From positions 124,001 through 188,000 of the forward strand of contig NZ_CANMAX010000004.1 in NCBI RefSeq assembly GCF_947495995.1: DNA of 64,000 nucleotides. Direction: 5' to 3'. This document shows positions 16,154-25,246 of the stretch, one piece after another; within the stretch, counting starts at the first letter, position 1, and each line of letters starts with the position of its first letter. A model generated the notes under the pieces. The model was not told the origin of the DNA and searched no databases. It was given only the letters and a program-made list of their open reading frames with translations. A program made the position numbers and the translations under genes. The stretch comes from an uncultured Tenacibaculum sp. GTDB lineage: Bacteria > Bacteroidota > Bacteroidia > Flavobacteriales > Flavobacteriaceae.

Positions 16154-17545
16154 ATGAAACCTACAAAATTTAAAACACTTTTTAAGCAAAAAATCTCAGA
16201 TACAGTAACACCTGTAGGCTTATATCTGCGTTTGAGAGATAAGTATTCAAATACTTTATTATTAGAGAGTTCAGACTATCATAGTAAAGAAGAAAGTTAC
16301 TCGTTTATCTGTATAGAACCAATGGTTTCTTTTAAAGCAGATAAAGATGAATTTTCAATTTTTCACAAGAATAAAGAAGTGAGAAAAGATAAAATCGATA
16401 GAAATTTCAATGAATTATTTAACGATTTTACAAAGATTATAGATTTAGACTGTGAGCCAGAATTAAAATCATTTAATGGTTTATATGGATACACAACTTA
16501 CGATAGTGTTCAGTATTTCGAAACTATCAAGTTAAATAACCCAGATGCACCTTCTGCAATTCCAATGATGCAGTATAGTTTTTATCGTTTTGTGATTGCA
16601 ATTAATCACTTCAATGATGAAATGAAATTAATCGAGAATTTAGAAGAAGGAGAAACTTCTCGATTAAGTGAAATAGAAACAATCATTGAAGCACAAACCT
16701 TCAATACGCAGAAGTTCGAAATAGTTGGAGATGAAACTTCAAACCTAACAGGAGAAGAGTTTATCGAAAATGTAAAAAGAGCAAAATCACATTGTAAAAG
16801 AGGAGATGTATTTCAGTTAGTATTATCTCGTCAATTTCAACAACAATACAAAGGAGATGAATTCAATGTGTATAGAGCTTTACGTTCTATAAATCCATCA
16901 CCGTATTTATTCTATTTCGATTATGGAAGTTTTAAGTTAATGGGATCTTCACCTGAAGCTCAGATTAAAATTAATGAAGGAAAAGCGATTATTAATCCGA
17001 TTGCTGGAACGTTTAGAAGAACGGGGAATATGGCAGAAGATATTAAGCTTGGTAAAAAACTTTCAGAAGATAAAAAAGAAACAGCAGAGCATGTAATGTT
17101 AGTTGATTTAGCTCGTAACGACCTAAGTAAACATGCTGCCGATGTTACAGTAGAAGTATTTAAAGAAGTACAATATTTTAGTCATGTAATTCATTTAGTT
17201 TCTACAGTACAAGGAGATTTAAACGGAGATCCAATTAAAGTTGTTGGAGATACTTTTCCTGCTGGAACATTAAGTGGAGCGCCAAAATATAAAGCAATGC
17301 AATTGATTGATAAATATGAAAATCAGTCACGCGGTTTTTATGGTGGGGCAGTAGGAATTTTAGGTTTAGATGGAGATGTAAACTTAGCGATTGGTATTCG
17401 TTCATTTGTAAGTAAAAACAATGTGTTGTATTATCAAGCAGGAGCAGGAATTGTAATTCATTCTGATGAAGAAAAAGAGTTGCAAGAAGTAAATAACAAA
17501 TTAGCAGCATTAAAGAAAGCATTAACCTTAGCAGAAAAAATATAA
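16154..17545 (+). CDS. trpE: Anthranilate synthase component I
   Basis: 463 residues. It converts chorismate plus ammonia to anthranilate, the first step of Trp synthesis, with TrpG as glutaminase partner. Chorismate-binding enzyme motifs are present: GDVFQLVLSRQF, SPSPYLFYFDYG-like (INPSPYLFYFDYG), MGSSPEAQ, NPIAGTFRRTG, DLARNDLSKH and PAGTLSGAPK. The N-terminal LLLESSD matches the LLES motif of Trp feedback inhibition. It is the first structural gene after the attenuator. Confidence 0.97.
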   Translation: MKPTKFKTLFKQKISDTVTPVGLYLRLRDKYSNTLLLESSDYHSKEESYSFICIEPMVSFKADKDEFSIFHKNKEVRKDKIDRNFNELFNDFTKIIDLDCEPELKSFNGLYGYTTYDSVQYFETIKLNNPDAPSAIPMMQYSFYRFVIAINHFNDEMKLIENLEEGETSRLSEIETIIEAQTFNTQKFEIVGDETSNLTGEEFIENVKRAKSHCKRGDVFQLVLSRQFQQQYKGDEFNVYRALRSINPSPYLFYFDYGSFKLMGSSPEAQIKINEGKAIINPIAGTFRRTGNMAEDIKLGKKLSEDKKETAEHVMLVDLARNDLSKHAADVTVEVFKEVQYFSHVIHLVSTVQGDLNGDPIKVVGDTFPAGTLSGAPKYKAMQLIDKYENQSRGFYGGAVGILGLDGDVNLAIGIRSFVSKNNVLYYQAGAGIVIHSDEEKELQEVNNKLAALKKALTLAEKI

Positions 17546-17624
17546 ACTAGCATCAAGTTATAGGTGAAAAGCTTGAAGATAATCAAGAACTTTTTACTGA
17601 AAACTTAGCTCAAATACTAAAAAA

Positions 17625-18206
17625 ATGAAAATATTAATCTTAGATAATTACGATTCGTTTACATACAACTTGGTGCATATGGTTGAAAAAATTACCGATA
17701 AATATCCAGACGTATACAGAAATGACGAAATCTCATTAGAAGATGTTGGAGAATATGATTTAATCATGTTATCACCTGGTCCTGGAATTCCAGATGAAGC
17801 AGGAATTTTAAAAGAAGTAATTAAAACTTATGCAGGTAAAAAACCAATTTTTGGTGTGTGTTTAGGTTTACAAGCAATTACTGAAGTTTTTGGAGGAAAG
17901 ATTATTAATATGAATGAAGTATTTCATGGTGTAGCAACAGACATGAAAGTTACAAAACCAGAAGCTGTAATCTTTAATGGAGTTCCAGAAACTTTCCCAG
18001 CTGCACGTTATCATTCTTGGATTGCTTCAAATGAAGATTTACCAGCAGAACTTGAAGTTACTGCAATAGATGAAGAAGGTGGAATTATGGCTATTCGCCA
18101 TACAGAGCATCAAATTAGTGCTGTACAATTTCACCCAGAAAGCATTCTAACAGAAGTTGGAGAACAGTTGGTACGTAATTTTATTAATTCAGTTTCTAAA
18201 AATTAA
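17625..18206 (+). CDS. trpG: Anthranilate synthase component II (glutamine amidotransferase)
   Basis: 193 residues. A class I glutamine amidotransferase beginning MKILILDNYDSFTYNLVH. The nucleophile Cys is in IFGVCLGLQAI, and His and Glu of the triad are in AVQFHPES. It supplies ammonia to TrpE and could also serve aminodeoxychorismate synthase. It follows trpE by 79 bases and precedes trpD by 5, so it is cotranscribed. Confidence 0.96.
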   Translation: MKILILDNYDSFTYNLVHMVEKITDKYPDVYRNDEISLEDVGEYDLIMLSPGPGIPDEAGILKEVIKTYAGKKPIFGVCLGLQAITEVFGGKIINMNEVFHGVATDMKVTKPEAVIFNGVPETFPAARYHSWIASNEDLPAELEVTAIDEEGGIMAIRHTEHQISAVQFHPESILTEVGEQLVRNFINSVSKN

Positions 18207-18211
18207 TTCAA

Positions 18212-19198
18212 ATGAAATCGATTCTAAACGATTTATATCAGCATAAAAGATTATCGAAATCAGAAGCAAAAGAGATTTTAATCAATATTGCCAAAGAAGA
18301 ATATAACGATGCACATTTAGCTTCTTTTTTAACGGTTTTCATGATGCGTCCAATTACAGTAGAAGAACTTGCAGGTTTTAGAGAAGCATTATTAGAATTG
18401 GCAGTAAAAGTTGATTTATCTGAATTTAATACTATTGATATAGTAGGTACTGGAGGAGATGGAAAAGATACATTTAACATTTCTACATTAACTTCTTTTA
18501 TTGTTGCGGGAACCGGACAAAAAGTTGCGAAGCACGGAAATTATTCTGTGTCTTCTAAATCTGGATCTTCAGATATGTTAGAAAGCTTTGGTTATAAGTT
18601 TACCAACGATGAATCAGTTTTAAAATCGCAATTAGAAAAAGCAAATATTTGTTTTTTACATGCACCTAAGTTTCATCCAGCAATGAAAGCTGTAGGACCA
18701 ACAAGAAAAGCTTTAAAATTAAAGACATTCTTTAACATGCTAGGTCCTCTAGTAAATCCTAGTTTTGCCCAAAATCAATTATTAGGAACATACAATTTAG
18801 AAGTGGCAAGATTGTATAACTATATCTTACAAGAAGAAGATACTAACTATGGTATCGTTCATGCGTTAGATGGTTATGATGAAATTTCTTTAACAGGAGG
18901 ATTCAAATTATTTACCAAAGCAGGAGAGCAATTAATCACACCAGAAGATTTTGGAATAAACAGAGTTCAACAATCTGATATTTACGGAGGAGATTCTGTA
19001 GAAGCTGCAGCTAAAATATTTAAATCGATTTTAAACGGAGAAGGAACAGAAGCACAAAATAATGTGGTTTTAACCAATGCTTCTTTTGCTTTAACTATTG
19101 TAAATCCAGAAAAAGAATTTTCAGTAGCTTTTGAAGAGGCGAAAGATTCGTTATTCGGAGGAAAAGCAAAAGCGTGTTTAGAAAAATTAGTGAATTAA
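18212..19198 (+). CDS. trpD: Anthranilate phosphoribosyltransferase
   Basis: 328 residues. It transfers phosphoribosyl from PRPP to anthranilate. The glycine loop VGTGGDGKDTFNIST, the block KHGNYSVSSKSGSSDMLE and the region FLHAPKFHPAMKAVGPTRK (anthranilate site) are intact. It starts 5 bases after trpG. A palindromic repeat fills most of the gap to trpC. Confidence 0.96.
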   Translation: MKSILNDLYQHKRLSKSEAKEILINIAKEEYNDAHLASFLTVFMMRPITVEELAGFREALLELAVKVDLSEFNTIDIVGTGGDGKDTFNISTLTSFIVAGTGQKVAKHGNYSVSSKSGSSDMLESFGYKFTNDESVLKSQLEKANICFLHAPKFHPAMKAVGPTRKALKLKTFFNMLGPLVNPSFAQNQLLGTYNLEVARLYNYILQEEDTNYGIVHALDGYDEISLTGGFKLFTKAGEQLITPEDFGINRVQQSDIYGGDSVEAAAKIFKSILNGEGTEAQNNVVLTNASFALTIVNPEKEFSVAFEEAKDSLFGGKAKACLEKLVN

Positions 19199-19200
19199 AT

Positions 19201-19255
19201 GTCACTTTGAGTACAGTCGAGAAATAATTTAATTCTTGATTCCACTCGAATTGAC
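19201..19255. repeat. Interspersed palindromic repeat, type 2, between trpD and trpC
   Basis: GTCACTTTGAGTACAGTCGA at one end and a decayed inverted copy (CCACTCGAATTGAC) at the other. It belongs to the family with GTCA...CAGTCGAG arms seen again at 22765-22828 and, as half an element, inside trpF. It starts 2 bases after the trpD stop codon. Confidence 0.7.
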
Positions 19256-19269
19256 ACAAAGAATATAAA

Positions 19270-20058
19270 ATGACAATTTTAGAGAAAATAGTAAACTTTA
19301 AAAAACAGGAAATAGCAAAAATAAAGGCAGAAATTCCTGTTAAAAAACTAGTTGAAAGTCCGAGTTTTAAAAGAACTCCAATTTCATTAAAAGCATCTTT
19401 AACAGCACAAGATTCTACTGGAATCATAGCGGAGTTTAAGCGTCAATCTCCTTCAAAAGGAATTATTAACGATAAAGTTACCGTTGCTGATGTTACAAAC
19501 GGATATTTAGATGCGAATGTAGCGGCACAATCTGTACTTACCGATACTTCTTTTTTCGGAGGAACAATGGCCGATTTAATGGAAGCTAGAAATGTAAATT
19601 CGATCAAACCAATTTTACGTAAAGATTTTGTTGTAGACGGATTTCAAATTGTAGAAGCTAAAGCAATTGGAGCAGATGTTATTCTATTAATTGCGGCTTG
19701 TTTAACTGCTGAAGAAATTAAGAATTACGGTCAGTTAGCTAACGATTTAGGATTAGAAGTTTTATATGAAGTTCACAATCAAGAAGATTTAGATAAGATT
19801 TCAGATTTAGATAATAAAATTATAGGAATTAACAACCGTGATTTAAAAACGTTTAAAGTAGATCTTGAGCATTCTATCAAGTTAGCAAATCAAATACCAA
19901 GTTCAGCAGTAAAAGTTTCTGAAAGTGGAATTAGTAATCCTAGAATTGTAACTGGATTAAAAGAATACGGATTCCAAGGTTTCTTAATTGGTGAGAATTT
20001 TATGAAGGAAGAAAATCCAGGAGAAGCTTGTTTAGATTTTATCAATCAAATTCGTTAA
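19270..20058 (+). CDS. trpC: Indole-3-glycerol-phosphate synthase
   Basis: 262 residues, single-function TrpC. It closes the indole ring of CdRP. Catalytic Lys and surroundings are seen in GIIAEFKRQSPSKG, the second lysine region in PILRKDFVVDGFQI, and the phosphate site in KVSESGIS and GFLIGENFM. It lies between two palindromic repeats. Confidence 0.96.
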   Translation: MTILEKIVNFKKQEIAKIKAEIPVKKLVESPSFKRTPISLKASLTAQDSTGIIAEFKRQSPSKGIINDKVTVADVTNGYLDANVAAQSVLTDTSFFGGTMADLMEARNVNSIKPILRKDFVVDGFQIVEAKAIGADVILLIAACLTAEEIKNYGQLANDLGLEVLYEVHNQEDLDKISDLDNKIIGINNRDLKTFKVDLEHSIKLANQIPSSAVKVSESGISNPRIVTGLKEYGFQGFLIGENFMKEENPGEACLDFINQIR

Positions 20059-20060
20059 AC

Positions 20061-20125
20061 GTCATCGCGAGGAAATATGACGAAGCGATCTTATAATGAG
20101 ATTACTTCACTTCTTTCGTAATGAC
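20061..20125. repeat. Interspersed palindromic repeat, type 1, between trpC and trpF
   Basis: Starts GTCATCGCGAGGAAATATGA and ends TTCTTTCGTAATGAC. The two ends are imperfect inverted copies, the GTCATTGCGAG...CGTAATGAC subtype. A similar copy lies at 37845-37919. Confidence 0.7.
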
Positions 20126-20143
20126 CAAAAAGTAATTAAGTAA

Positions 20144-20788
20144 ATGAAATTAAAAATCTGCGGAATGAAATATGTAGATAATATTCGGCAAGTTGCTGAA
20201 TTAAAACCTGATTATTTAGGTTTTATATTCTACGAAAAATCAAAACGAAATTTTGAAGGTATCATTCCTGAAATTCCTAAAGGAATAAAAAAAACAGGCG
20301 TATTTGTAAATGAGTATTTAGAGATTTTAATTTCTCTTGCTGAAGAGTATAAATTGGAAGCTATACAATTACATGGAGATGAATCTGTCGAATATATAAA
20401 AGAATTGAAAGGTCACCTCGAGAGCAGTCGAGAAGAAAAACGATTACCAAAAGTAGAGATCATCAAGGTTTTTGGAATTAAAGATGAATTTGACTTTTCT
20501 GTTTTAGAACCTTATGAAGCTGTAGTTGATTATTTCTTGTTCGATACTAAAGGAAAGGAGCGCGGAGGAAACGGAGTTACGTTCGATTGGAAAGTTTTAG
20601 AAGGTTATAATTCTGAGAAACCATTCTTTTTAAGTGGCGGAATTGGATTACATGAAGTAGCAAAAGTGAAAGAAATTATAAAAACAGATTTACCAGTTTA
20701 TGCTTTAGATGTTAACAGTAAGTTCGAAAAAGAACCTGGTTTAAAGTCGGTAAAAGATTTGAAGAAGTTTATTAATCAGGTTTTATAA
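20144..20788 (+). CDS. trpF: Phosphoribosylanthranilate isomerase
   Basis: 214 residues. A TIM-barrel isomerase of PRA to CdRP; it begins MKLKICGMKYVDNIRQV (catalytic Cys in KICGM) and has the Asp in YFLFDTKG and the phosphate loops FFLSGGIG and ALDVNSKFE. Around residues 90-98 it carries a short insert (GHLESSREEK) encoded by half of a type-2 palindromic repeat (20412-20435). The barrel motifs on both sides are intact, so it is probably functional. Its stop codon overlaps the following start by one base. Confidence 0.94.
   Translation: MKLKICGMKYVDNIRQVAELKPDYLGFIFYEKSKRNFEGIIPEIPKGIKKTGVFVNEYLEILISLAEEYKLEAIQLHGDESVEYIKELKGHLESSREEKRLPKVEIIKVFGIKDEFDFSVLEPYEAVVDYFLFDTKGKERGGNGVTFDWKVLEGYNSEKPFFLSGGIGLHEVAKVKEIIKTDLPVYALDVNSKFEKEPGLKSVKDLKKFINQVL
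20412..20435. repeat. Half palindromic repeat inside trpF
   Basis: GTCACCTCGAGAGCAGTCGA plus a few bases matches the outer arm of the type-2 elements and is read in frame as GHLESSRE. It falls in a surface region between barrel elements. Confidence 0.6.
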
Positions 20789-21546
20789 TGAGAAAGTTAG
20801 GTCAATTTTTTATACTGTTTACTACAGTTCTGATTTCTTGTAAAAGTCAAGAAAAAGAAAAAGTAGAAAAGATAGTTGTAGAAAAAAATCAACCTAAAGT
20901 TCATAAAATTGAAAATCTACAAGAATTCGTTTTAACTGAAGATAAGACAAGAACATATCAGCAAATAAGAAGTACAGTTCTTGAACAAAAAAGAAATTTG
21001 TTAGCGCGTAAACAATTCGATTCTTTAAGTCAGTTTTTTGAAACAGCATTATTACATCGAATTATTCCTCAATGGGAAGGAACAGTTTGGTCTTTTGAGG
21101 GACATACATCAATACCTAAAAAAGGAGAAATCGCGTGCGGATATTTTATTTCAACAACATTAAAACATATTGGATTCAATATAAATAGATATCAATTAGC
21201 ACAGCAAGGTCCCGTTAACGAAGCTAAAACGCTAGCTTTAGAAAATAAAGTAATTGAGGTCTTTGATCATGAGACAGACAAAATCATCCAGAAGATAAAA
21301 GAAGTATTACCTGAAGGTATTCATTTTATAGGTTTTGATCAAGGTCATGTAGGATATATTCTTAAGAAAAAAGGAGAATTGTATCTGATTCATTCAAATT
21401 ATCTAGATGGAAAAGTAGGAATAGAACCTGTACATAAATCAACAGTTTTTGCTTCATTTTTTGAGTTTTATTTAGTTGAATTAAGTACTAATAAACAACT
21501 ACTTGAAAAGTGGATTAAAAACGAAGAAATAATAGTTAAGAAATAA
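20788..21546 (+). CDS. Lipoprotein of unknown function with a possible Cys-amidase fold, inside the trp operon
   Basis: 252 residues. The lipoprotein signal ends LISC (Cys about residue 18). The mature region has a conserved-looking Cys in [17 protein letters not shown], a His in [19 protein letters not shown] and a following HSNY, the spacing expected of an NlpC/P60-like or related papain-fold amidase. That assignment is from pattern only. It overlaps trpF by one base and precedes trpB by 28 bases, so it is transcribed and probably translated with the Trp genes. It has no known role in Trp synthesis. Confidence 0.75.
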   Translation: MRKLGQFFILFTTVLISCKSQEKEKVEKIVVEKNQPKVHKIENLQEFVLTEDKTRTYQQIRSTVLEQKRNLLARKQFDSLSQFFETALLHRIIPQWEGTVWSFEGHTSIPKKGEIACGYFISTTLKHIGFNINRYQLAQQGPVNEAKTLALENKVIEVFDHETDKIIQKIKEVLPEGIHFIGFDQGHVGYILKKKGELYLIHSNYLDGKVGIEPVHKSTVFASFFEFYLVELSTNKQLLEKWIKNEEIIVKK

Positions 21547-21574
21547 CAAACACAACACACAAAATAAAAGTATC

Positions 21575-22750
21575 ATGAAATATAATCCAGATGAAAATGG
21601 GTACTACGGACAATTTGGAGGCGCATTTATTCCAGAATTGTTACACCCAAATGTAAAAGAGATTGAAGATAATTATATTCAAATTATAGAATCAGAAGAA
21701 TTTCAAGAAGAATATAAAGCATTGTTAAAAGATTATGTTGGTAGACCTAGTCCGTTATATTTAGCAAAGCGTTTATCTGAAAAATATGGAGCAACTATTT
21801 ATTTAAAGCGTGAAGATTTAAATCATACTGGAGCTCATAAAGTAAACAACACGATTGGTCAGATTTTAATCGCAAAAAAATTAGGTAAAACTAATATTAT
21901 TGCAGAAACAGGAGCTGGTCAACATGGTGTAGCAACTGCAACAGTTTGTGCTTTAATGGGATTAGATTGTACTGTGTTTATGGGGGAAATCGATATTGAA
22001 CGTCAAGCACCAAACGTTGCTCGTATGAAAATGCTAGGAGCAAAAATTATTCCTGCAACAAGTGGAAGTAAAACTTTAAAAGACGCGACTAACGAAGCCA
22101 TTCGTTATTGGATTCAAAACCCAGAAACGTTTTATTTAATTGGTTCAGTTGTTGGTCCACATCCACATCCAGATATGGTTGCACGTTTACAAGCTATTAT
22201 TTCAGAAGAAATGAAATGGCAGTTAAAAGAGAAAACAGGTAAAGAAAATCCAGATACTATTATTGCTTGTGTTGGTGGTGGAAGTAATGCAGCCGGAGCT
22301 TTTTATCATTATTTAGAAGATGAAGAAGTAGAATTAATTGCTGTTGAAGCAGCTGGTTTAGGAGTGAATTCAGGTGAAAGTGCAGCAACTTCTCAGTTAG
22401 GTGAAGTAGGTGTGATCCACGGAAGTAAAACCATTTTAATGCAAGATGAATACGGACAAATTGTTGAGCCTTATTCTATTTCGGCAGGATTAGATTACCC
22501 AGGAGTTGGACCATTACATGCCTTTTTACATGATACAAAGAGAGCTAAGTTTATGAATGCCACAGACGATGAAGCATTACAAGCTGCTTATGAGTTAACT
22601 CGAATTGAAGGAATTATTCCAGCGTTAGAAACTGCTCATGCTTTAGCTGTTTTGCCAAAAATGAATTTAAAGCCAGATCAAACGGTAGTAATTAACTTAT
22701 CAGGAAGAGGAGATAAAGATTTAGAAACTTATATCAAGCATTTGAAATAA
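21575..22750 (+). CDS. trpB: Tryptophan synthase beta chain
   Basis: 391 residues. PLP-dependent condensation of indole and serine. The PLP lysine is in [14 protein letters not shown], the Glu motif in [15 protein letters not shown], and the phosphate loop in [10 protein letters not shown]. The alpha-interface region is normal, and it belongs to the TrpB1 class that pairs with TrpA, whose gene lies downstream after one foreign gene. Confidence 0.97.
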   Translation: MKYNPDENGYYGQFGGAFIPELLHPNVKEIEDNYIQIIESEEFQEEYKALLKDYVGRPSPLYLAKRLSEKYGATIYLKREDLNHTGAHKVNNTIGQILIAKKLGKTNIIAETGAGQHGVATATVCALMGLDCTVFMGEIDIERQAPNVARMKMLGAKIIPATSGSKTLKDATNEAIRYWIQNPETFYLIGSVVGPHPHPDMVARLQAIISEEMKWQLKEKTGKENPDTIIACVGGGSNAAGAFYHYLEDEEVELIAVEAAGLGVNSGESAATSQLGEVGVIHGSKTILMQDEYGQIVEPYSISAGLDYPGVGPLHAFLHDTKRAKFMNATDDEALQAAYELTRIEGIIPALETAHALAVLPKMNLKPDQTVVINLSGRGDKDLETYIKHLK

Positions 22751-22764
22751 TAAAAAATAGCGTT

Positions 22765-22828
22765 GTCACCTTGAGCGGAGTCGAAAGGTTTGACAATTAA
22801 ATTAGTTCTCGACTCCGCTCGAACTGAC
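22765..22828. repeat. Interspersed palindromic repeat, type 2, after trpB
   Basis: GTCACCTTGAGCGGAGTCGA and the inverted CGACTCCGCTCGAACTGAC form long arms around an AT-rich middle. It is the best-preserved type-2 copy in the window. Confidence 0.8.
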
Positions 22829-22847
22829 ATTATATAGTATAAATACG

Positions 22848-23408
22848 ATGAGAAAATTTACATATTTATTATGGAGTCTTTTTTCACTAGGAATTGCTTT
22901 TTTGATTTGCTATATATTTAGTTTTTTTCAAAAGTATTATCCTTTTGATGGATTTATTTTTGCTATACAAATTCATTTTCTAATGATGGCTTGGATGGCA
23001 ATTGTAATGGATTATCTTAAGGTTAAAGAGATAACAGTTAAATATTTTGAATCTCAAAGTTTTGAGAAAGGTGGTCGTATTTATGAATGGATAGGTGTTA
23101 ATTTTTTTAGAAGATTATTAGTTTTAATTGGTTGGGAAAAAGTAACTAATCGTATGAATCCGATAATAAAGAAGGATTTAAATGTATTGATAACTAGAGA
23201 AAAGAACACGAAATCAGGAGAACTAGCACATCTTATGATTTTCATTATTATACTAATAGTAATTCCATTTATAACAAATTCATTAGAAGAAGCTAAATGG
23301 TTATTAATTACCAATGTAATATTTCATTTTTATCCTGTGTGTCTTCAAAGATATAACAGACCAAAATACCGTAAGGTGATAAGTTTAATGCAAAATAGAA
23401 GAACTTAA
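22848..23408 (+). CDS. Membrane protein resembling CrtO-type glycosyl-carotenoid acyltransferases
   Basis: 186 residues with hydrophobic helices at both ends (IAFLICYIFSFF, LMMAWMAIVMDYL, and LMIFIIILIVIPFI). The end reads FHFYPVCLQRYNRPKYR, resembling the YPxxLQRYNR signature I associate with glycosyl-4,4'-diaponeurosporenoate acyltransferase (CrtO) relatives. A role in acylating a lipid or carotenoid glycoside is therefore possible but weakly supported. It sits between trpB and trpA, flanked by two palindromic repeats, which suggests insertion into the operon. Confidence 0.6.
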   Translation: MRKFTYLLWSLFSLGIAFLICYIFSFFQKYYPFDGFIFAIQIHFLMMAWMAIVMDYLKVKEITVKYFESQSFEKGGRIYEWIGVNFFRRLLVLIGWEKVTNRMNPIIKKDLNVLITREKNTKSGELAHLMIFIIILIVIPFITNSLEEAKWLLITNVIFHFYPVCLQRYNRPKYRKVISLMQNRRT

Positions 23409-23424
23409 ATTATAAAATATACTC

Positions 23425-23491
23425 GTCATTCCGAGCAAAGTGAAGGAATCTTTTGTTAAGACTACCTTGTCATTTTATTCCTCGTAATAAC
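23425..23491. repeat. Degenerate palindromic repeat, type 1, before trpA
   Basis: The left arm GTCATTCCGAGCAAAGTGAA is well kept; the right arm (TTATTCCTCGTAATAAC) is decayed. Confidence 0.6.
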
Positions 23492-23509
23492 ATATAAGAA
23501 GAAAAAACA

Positions 23510-24277
23510 ATGAACTCAATTCAACAAATATTTCAAAAACAAAAACATAATTTATTATCTATATTTTTCACTGCAGGATTTCCAGAATTAAATCAAACTG
23601 CTGAAATTATAGATAAATTAGGAAGTAATGGCGTAGATTTTATCGAAGTTGGTTTACCTTTTTCCGATCCGTTAGCAGACGGACCAACAATTCAGCATAG
23701 TAGTACTGTTGCTTTAAAAAATGGAATGAACCTAGATGTTGTTTTTGAACAATTAATAGCAATAAAAGATACAAATATAACTCCATTAGTATTAATGGGG
23801 TATGTAAATCAAATTATAAAATACGGAGAAGAAGCTTTTTGCCAGAAAGTAGTAGATTGCGGTATTGATACCTTAATTCTTCCAGATCTACCAATGGTAG
23901 AATACGAATCACATTATAGAGATTTATTTAAAAAATACGGATTAACAAATGTGTTTTTAATCACGCCACAAACTTCTGATGAGAGGATTCATAAAATAGA
24001 CGATTTAACTGAATCTTTCATTTACATGGTAGCATCTTCAGCTATTACAGGAGCAAAAGGAGAAATTTCTCAACAACAAATCGATTATTTCGAGCGCATC
24101 AAAGCCATGAATTTAAAAAGTAAATTAATTATTGGTTTTGGAATTTCAGATAATAAAACATTTTCAAAAGCTTGTGAATATGGTAATGGAGCCATAATTG
24201 GTTCTGCATTTATTAAAAGCTTAGATAAAAATGGAGTTAACGGAATCGGAGATTTCGTAAAAGGAATTAAAGGATAA
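23510..24277 (+). CDS. trpA: Tryptophan synthase alpha chain
   Basis: 255 residues. It cleaves indole-3-glycerol phosphate to indole. The catalytic Glu and Asp lie in DFIEVGLPFSDPLADGPTIQ, with the phosphate-binding loop in IIGFGISDNKTF and AIIGSAFIK. It is the last gene of the operon and is followed by a strong terminator. Confidence 0.97.
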   Translation: MNSIQQIFQKQKHNLLSIFFTAGFPELNQTAEIIDKLGSNGVDFIEVGLPFSDPLADGPTIQHSSTVALKNGMNLDVVFEQLIAIKDTNITPLVLMGYVNQIIKYGEEAFCQKVVDCGIDTLILPDLPMVEYESHYRDLFKKYGLTNVFLITPQTSDERIHKIDDLTESFIYMVASSAITGAKGEISQQQIDYFERIKAMNLKSKLIIGFGISDNKTFSKACEYGNGAIIGSAFIKSLDKNGVNGIGDFVKGIKG

Positions 24278-24303
24278 AATAATATTCACTTTACAATAAA
24301 ATA

Positions 24304-24335
24304 AAACCTCACCATGAAAATGGTGAGGTTTTTTT
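24304..24335 (+). terminator. Terminator at the end of the trp operon
   Basis: AAACCTCACCA and TGGTGAGGTTT form an 11-bp stem with loop TGAAAA, followed by a T run. Confidence 0.92.
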
Positions 24336-24359
24336 GCAAAACATATAATTAACCTTAAC

Positions 24360-25019
24360 CTATGCTTTGATTGCTTTAGGTTGGGTGAATTCTTTTAAAA
24401 TAGATTTAAATACTTCAATAGGTTGCGCTCCAGTAACGGCTTCTTTTCTATTAAAAACAACTGTAGGTACAGATCTCACACCGAGATTTTGCCAATATTG
24501 TTTATTACGTTGTACTTCAAAGCGAGCATCATCATCTTTCAACTTAGCTAACGCCTCTTCAGCATTTAAACCAACATCTAATAAAGCTTGTTTTAAAACA
24601 TCTTCTTTAGATACATCTTTACGTTCACTAAAAAAAGCAGTAGTTAAATGCATTTTTAATTCTGTTTGTTTTCCAAATTGTTTGGCATATTCTAATAATA
24701 CATGAGCATTAAAAGTGTTAACTACTCGCATACCATCAAAATAATCGAAAGTAAATCCAACATTATTACCTGCATCAACTAAACGTTGTTTAGAAACTTT
24801 TTGTTGTTCTGGTGTAGAACCATATTTCTGAGTAATATGTTCAGTTAAATCTTGACCTTCTTCTGGCATATGTGGATTTAGTTCAAATGGTTGCCATTCA
24901 ATTTCTATTTGATCTTCTATATTTAAATCTTCTATTGCTTTTTGTAAGTGCTTGTATCCTACAGTACACCACGGGCAAACAACATCAGAAACGATATCTA
25001 TTTTTAACTTATCTTTCAT
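24360..25019 (-). CDS. DsbA family oxidoreductase, FrnE-like
   Basis: 219 residues. A thioredoxin-fold protein with the redox motif VCPWCTVGYKHL near residue 15 and a helical insertion domain, closing with the cis-Pro loop GVRSVPTVVFN. No signal peptide, so cytosolic, which is usual for FrnE-like members. FrnE relatives act as disulfide isomerases or oxidoreductases in stress. It converges on the trp operon. Confidence 0.92.
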   Translation of the reverse strand: MKDKLKIDIVSDVVCPWCTVGYKHLQKAIEDLNIEDQIEIEWQPFELNPHMPEEGQDLTEHITQKYGSTPEQQKVSKQRLVDAGNNVGFTFDYFDGMRVVNTFNAHVLLEYAKQFGKQTELKMHLTTAFFSERKDVSKEDVLKQALLDVGLNAEEALAKLKDDDARFEVQRNKQYWQNLGVRSVPTVVFNRKEAVTGAQPIEVFKSILKEFTQPKAIKA

Positions 25020-25246
25020 GTTTTATTCTAATAAAGATCATTTTCATGATCGTAATTTTATCTATTTGTAGTAATAACTGTTCCGAGCTTACAAAGTTTT
25101 TCTATAACAGTTTAGAAGAGGAAATTCATAGTCTGATACTGAAATTTATAGCATAAATTAGATTTGGAAAAGTAAATCGTAGATATGGAAAAATATAATC
25201 AATATTGATAATCGAATTTTGTAGTATAATTTTAAATGAAAGAAAA

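Noticed and set aside
17235..17522. Open frame on the minus strand inside trpE
   Set aside because: Antisense shadow of a well-supported gene, Leu/His-rich, with no promoter or domain. The same holds for other antisense frames such as 165-410, 4623-4880, 18238-18480, 28386-28721 and 61160-61426.
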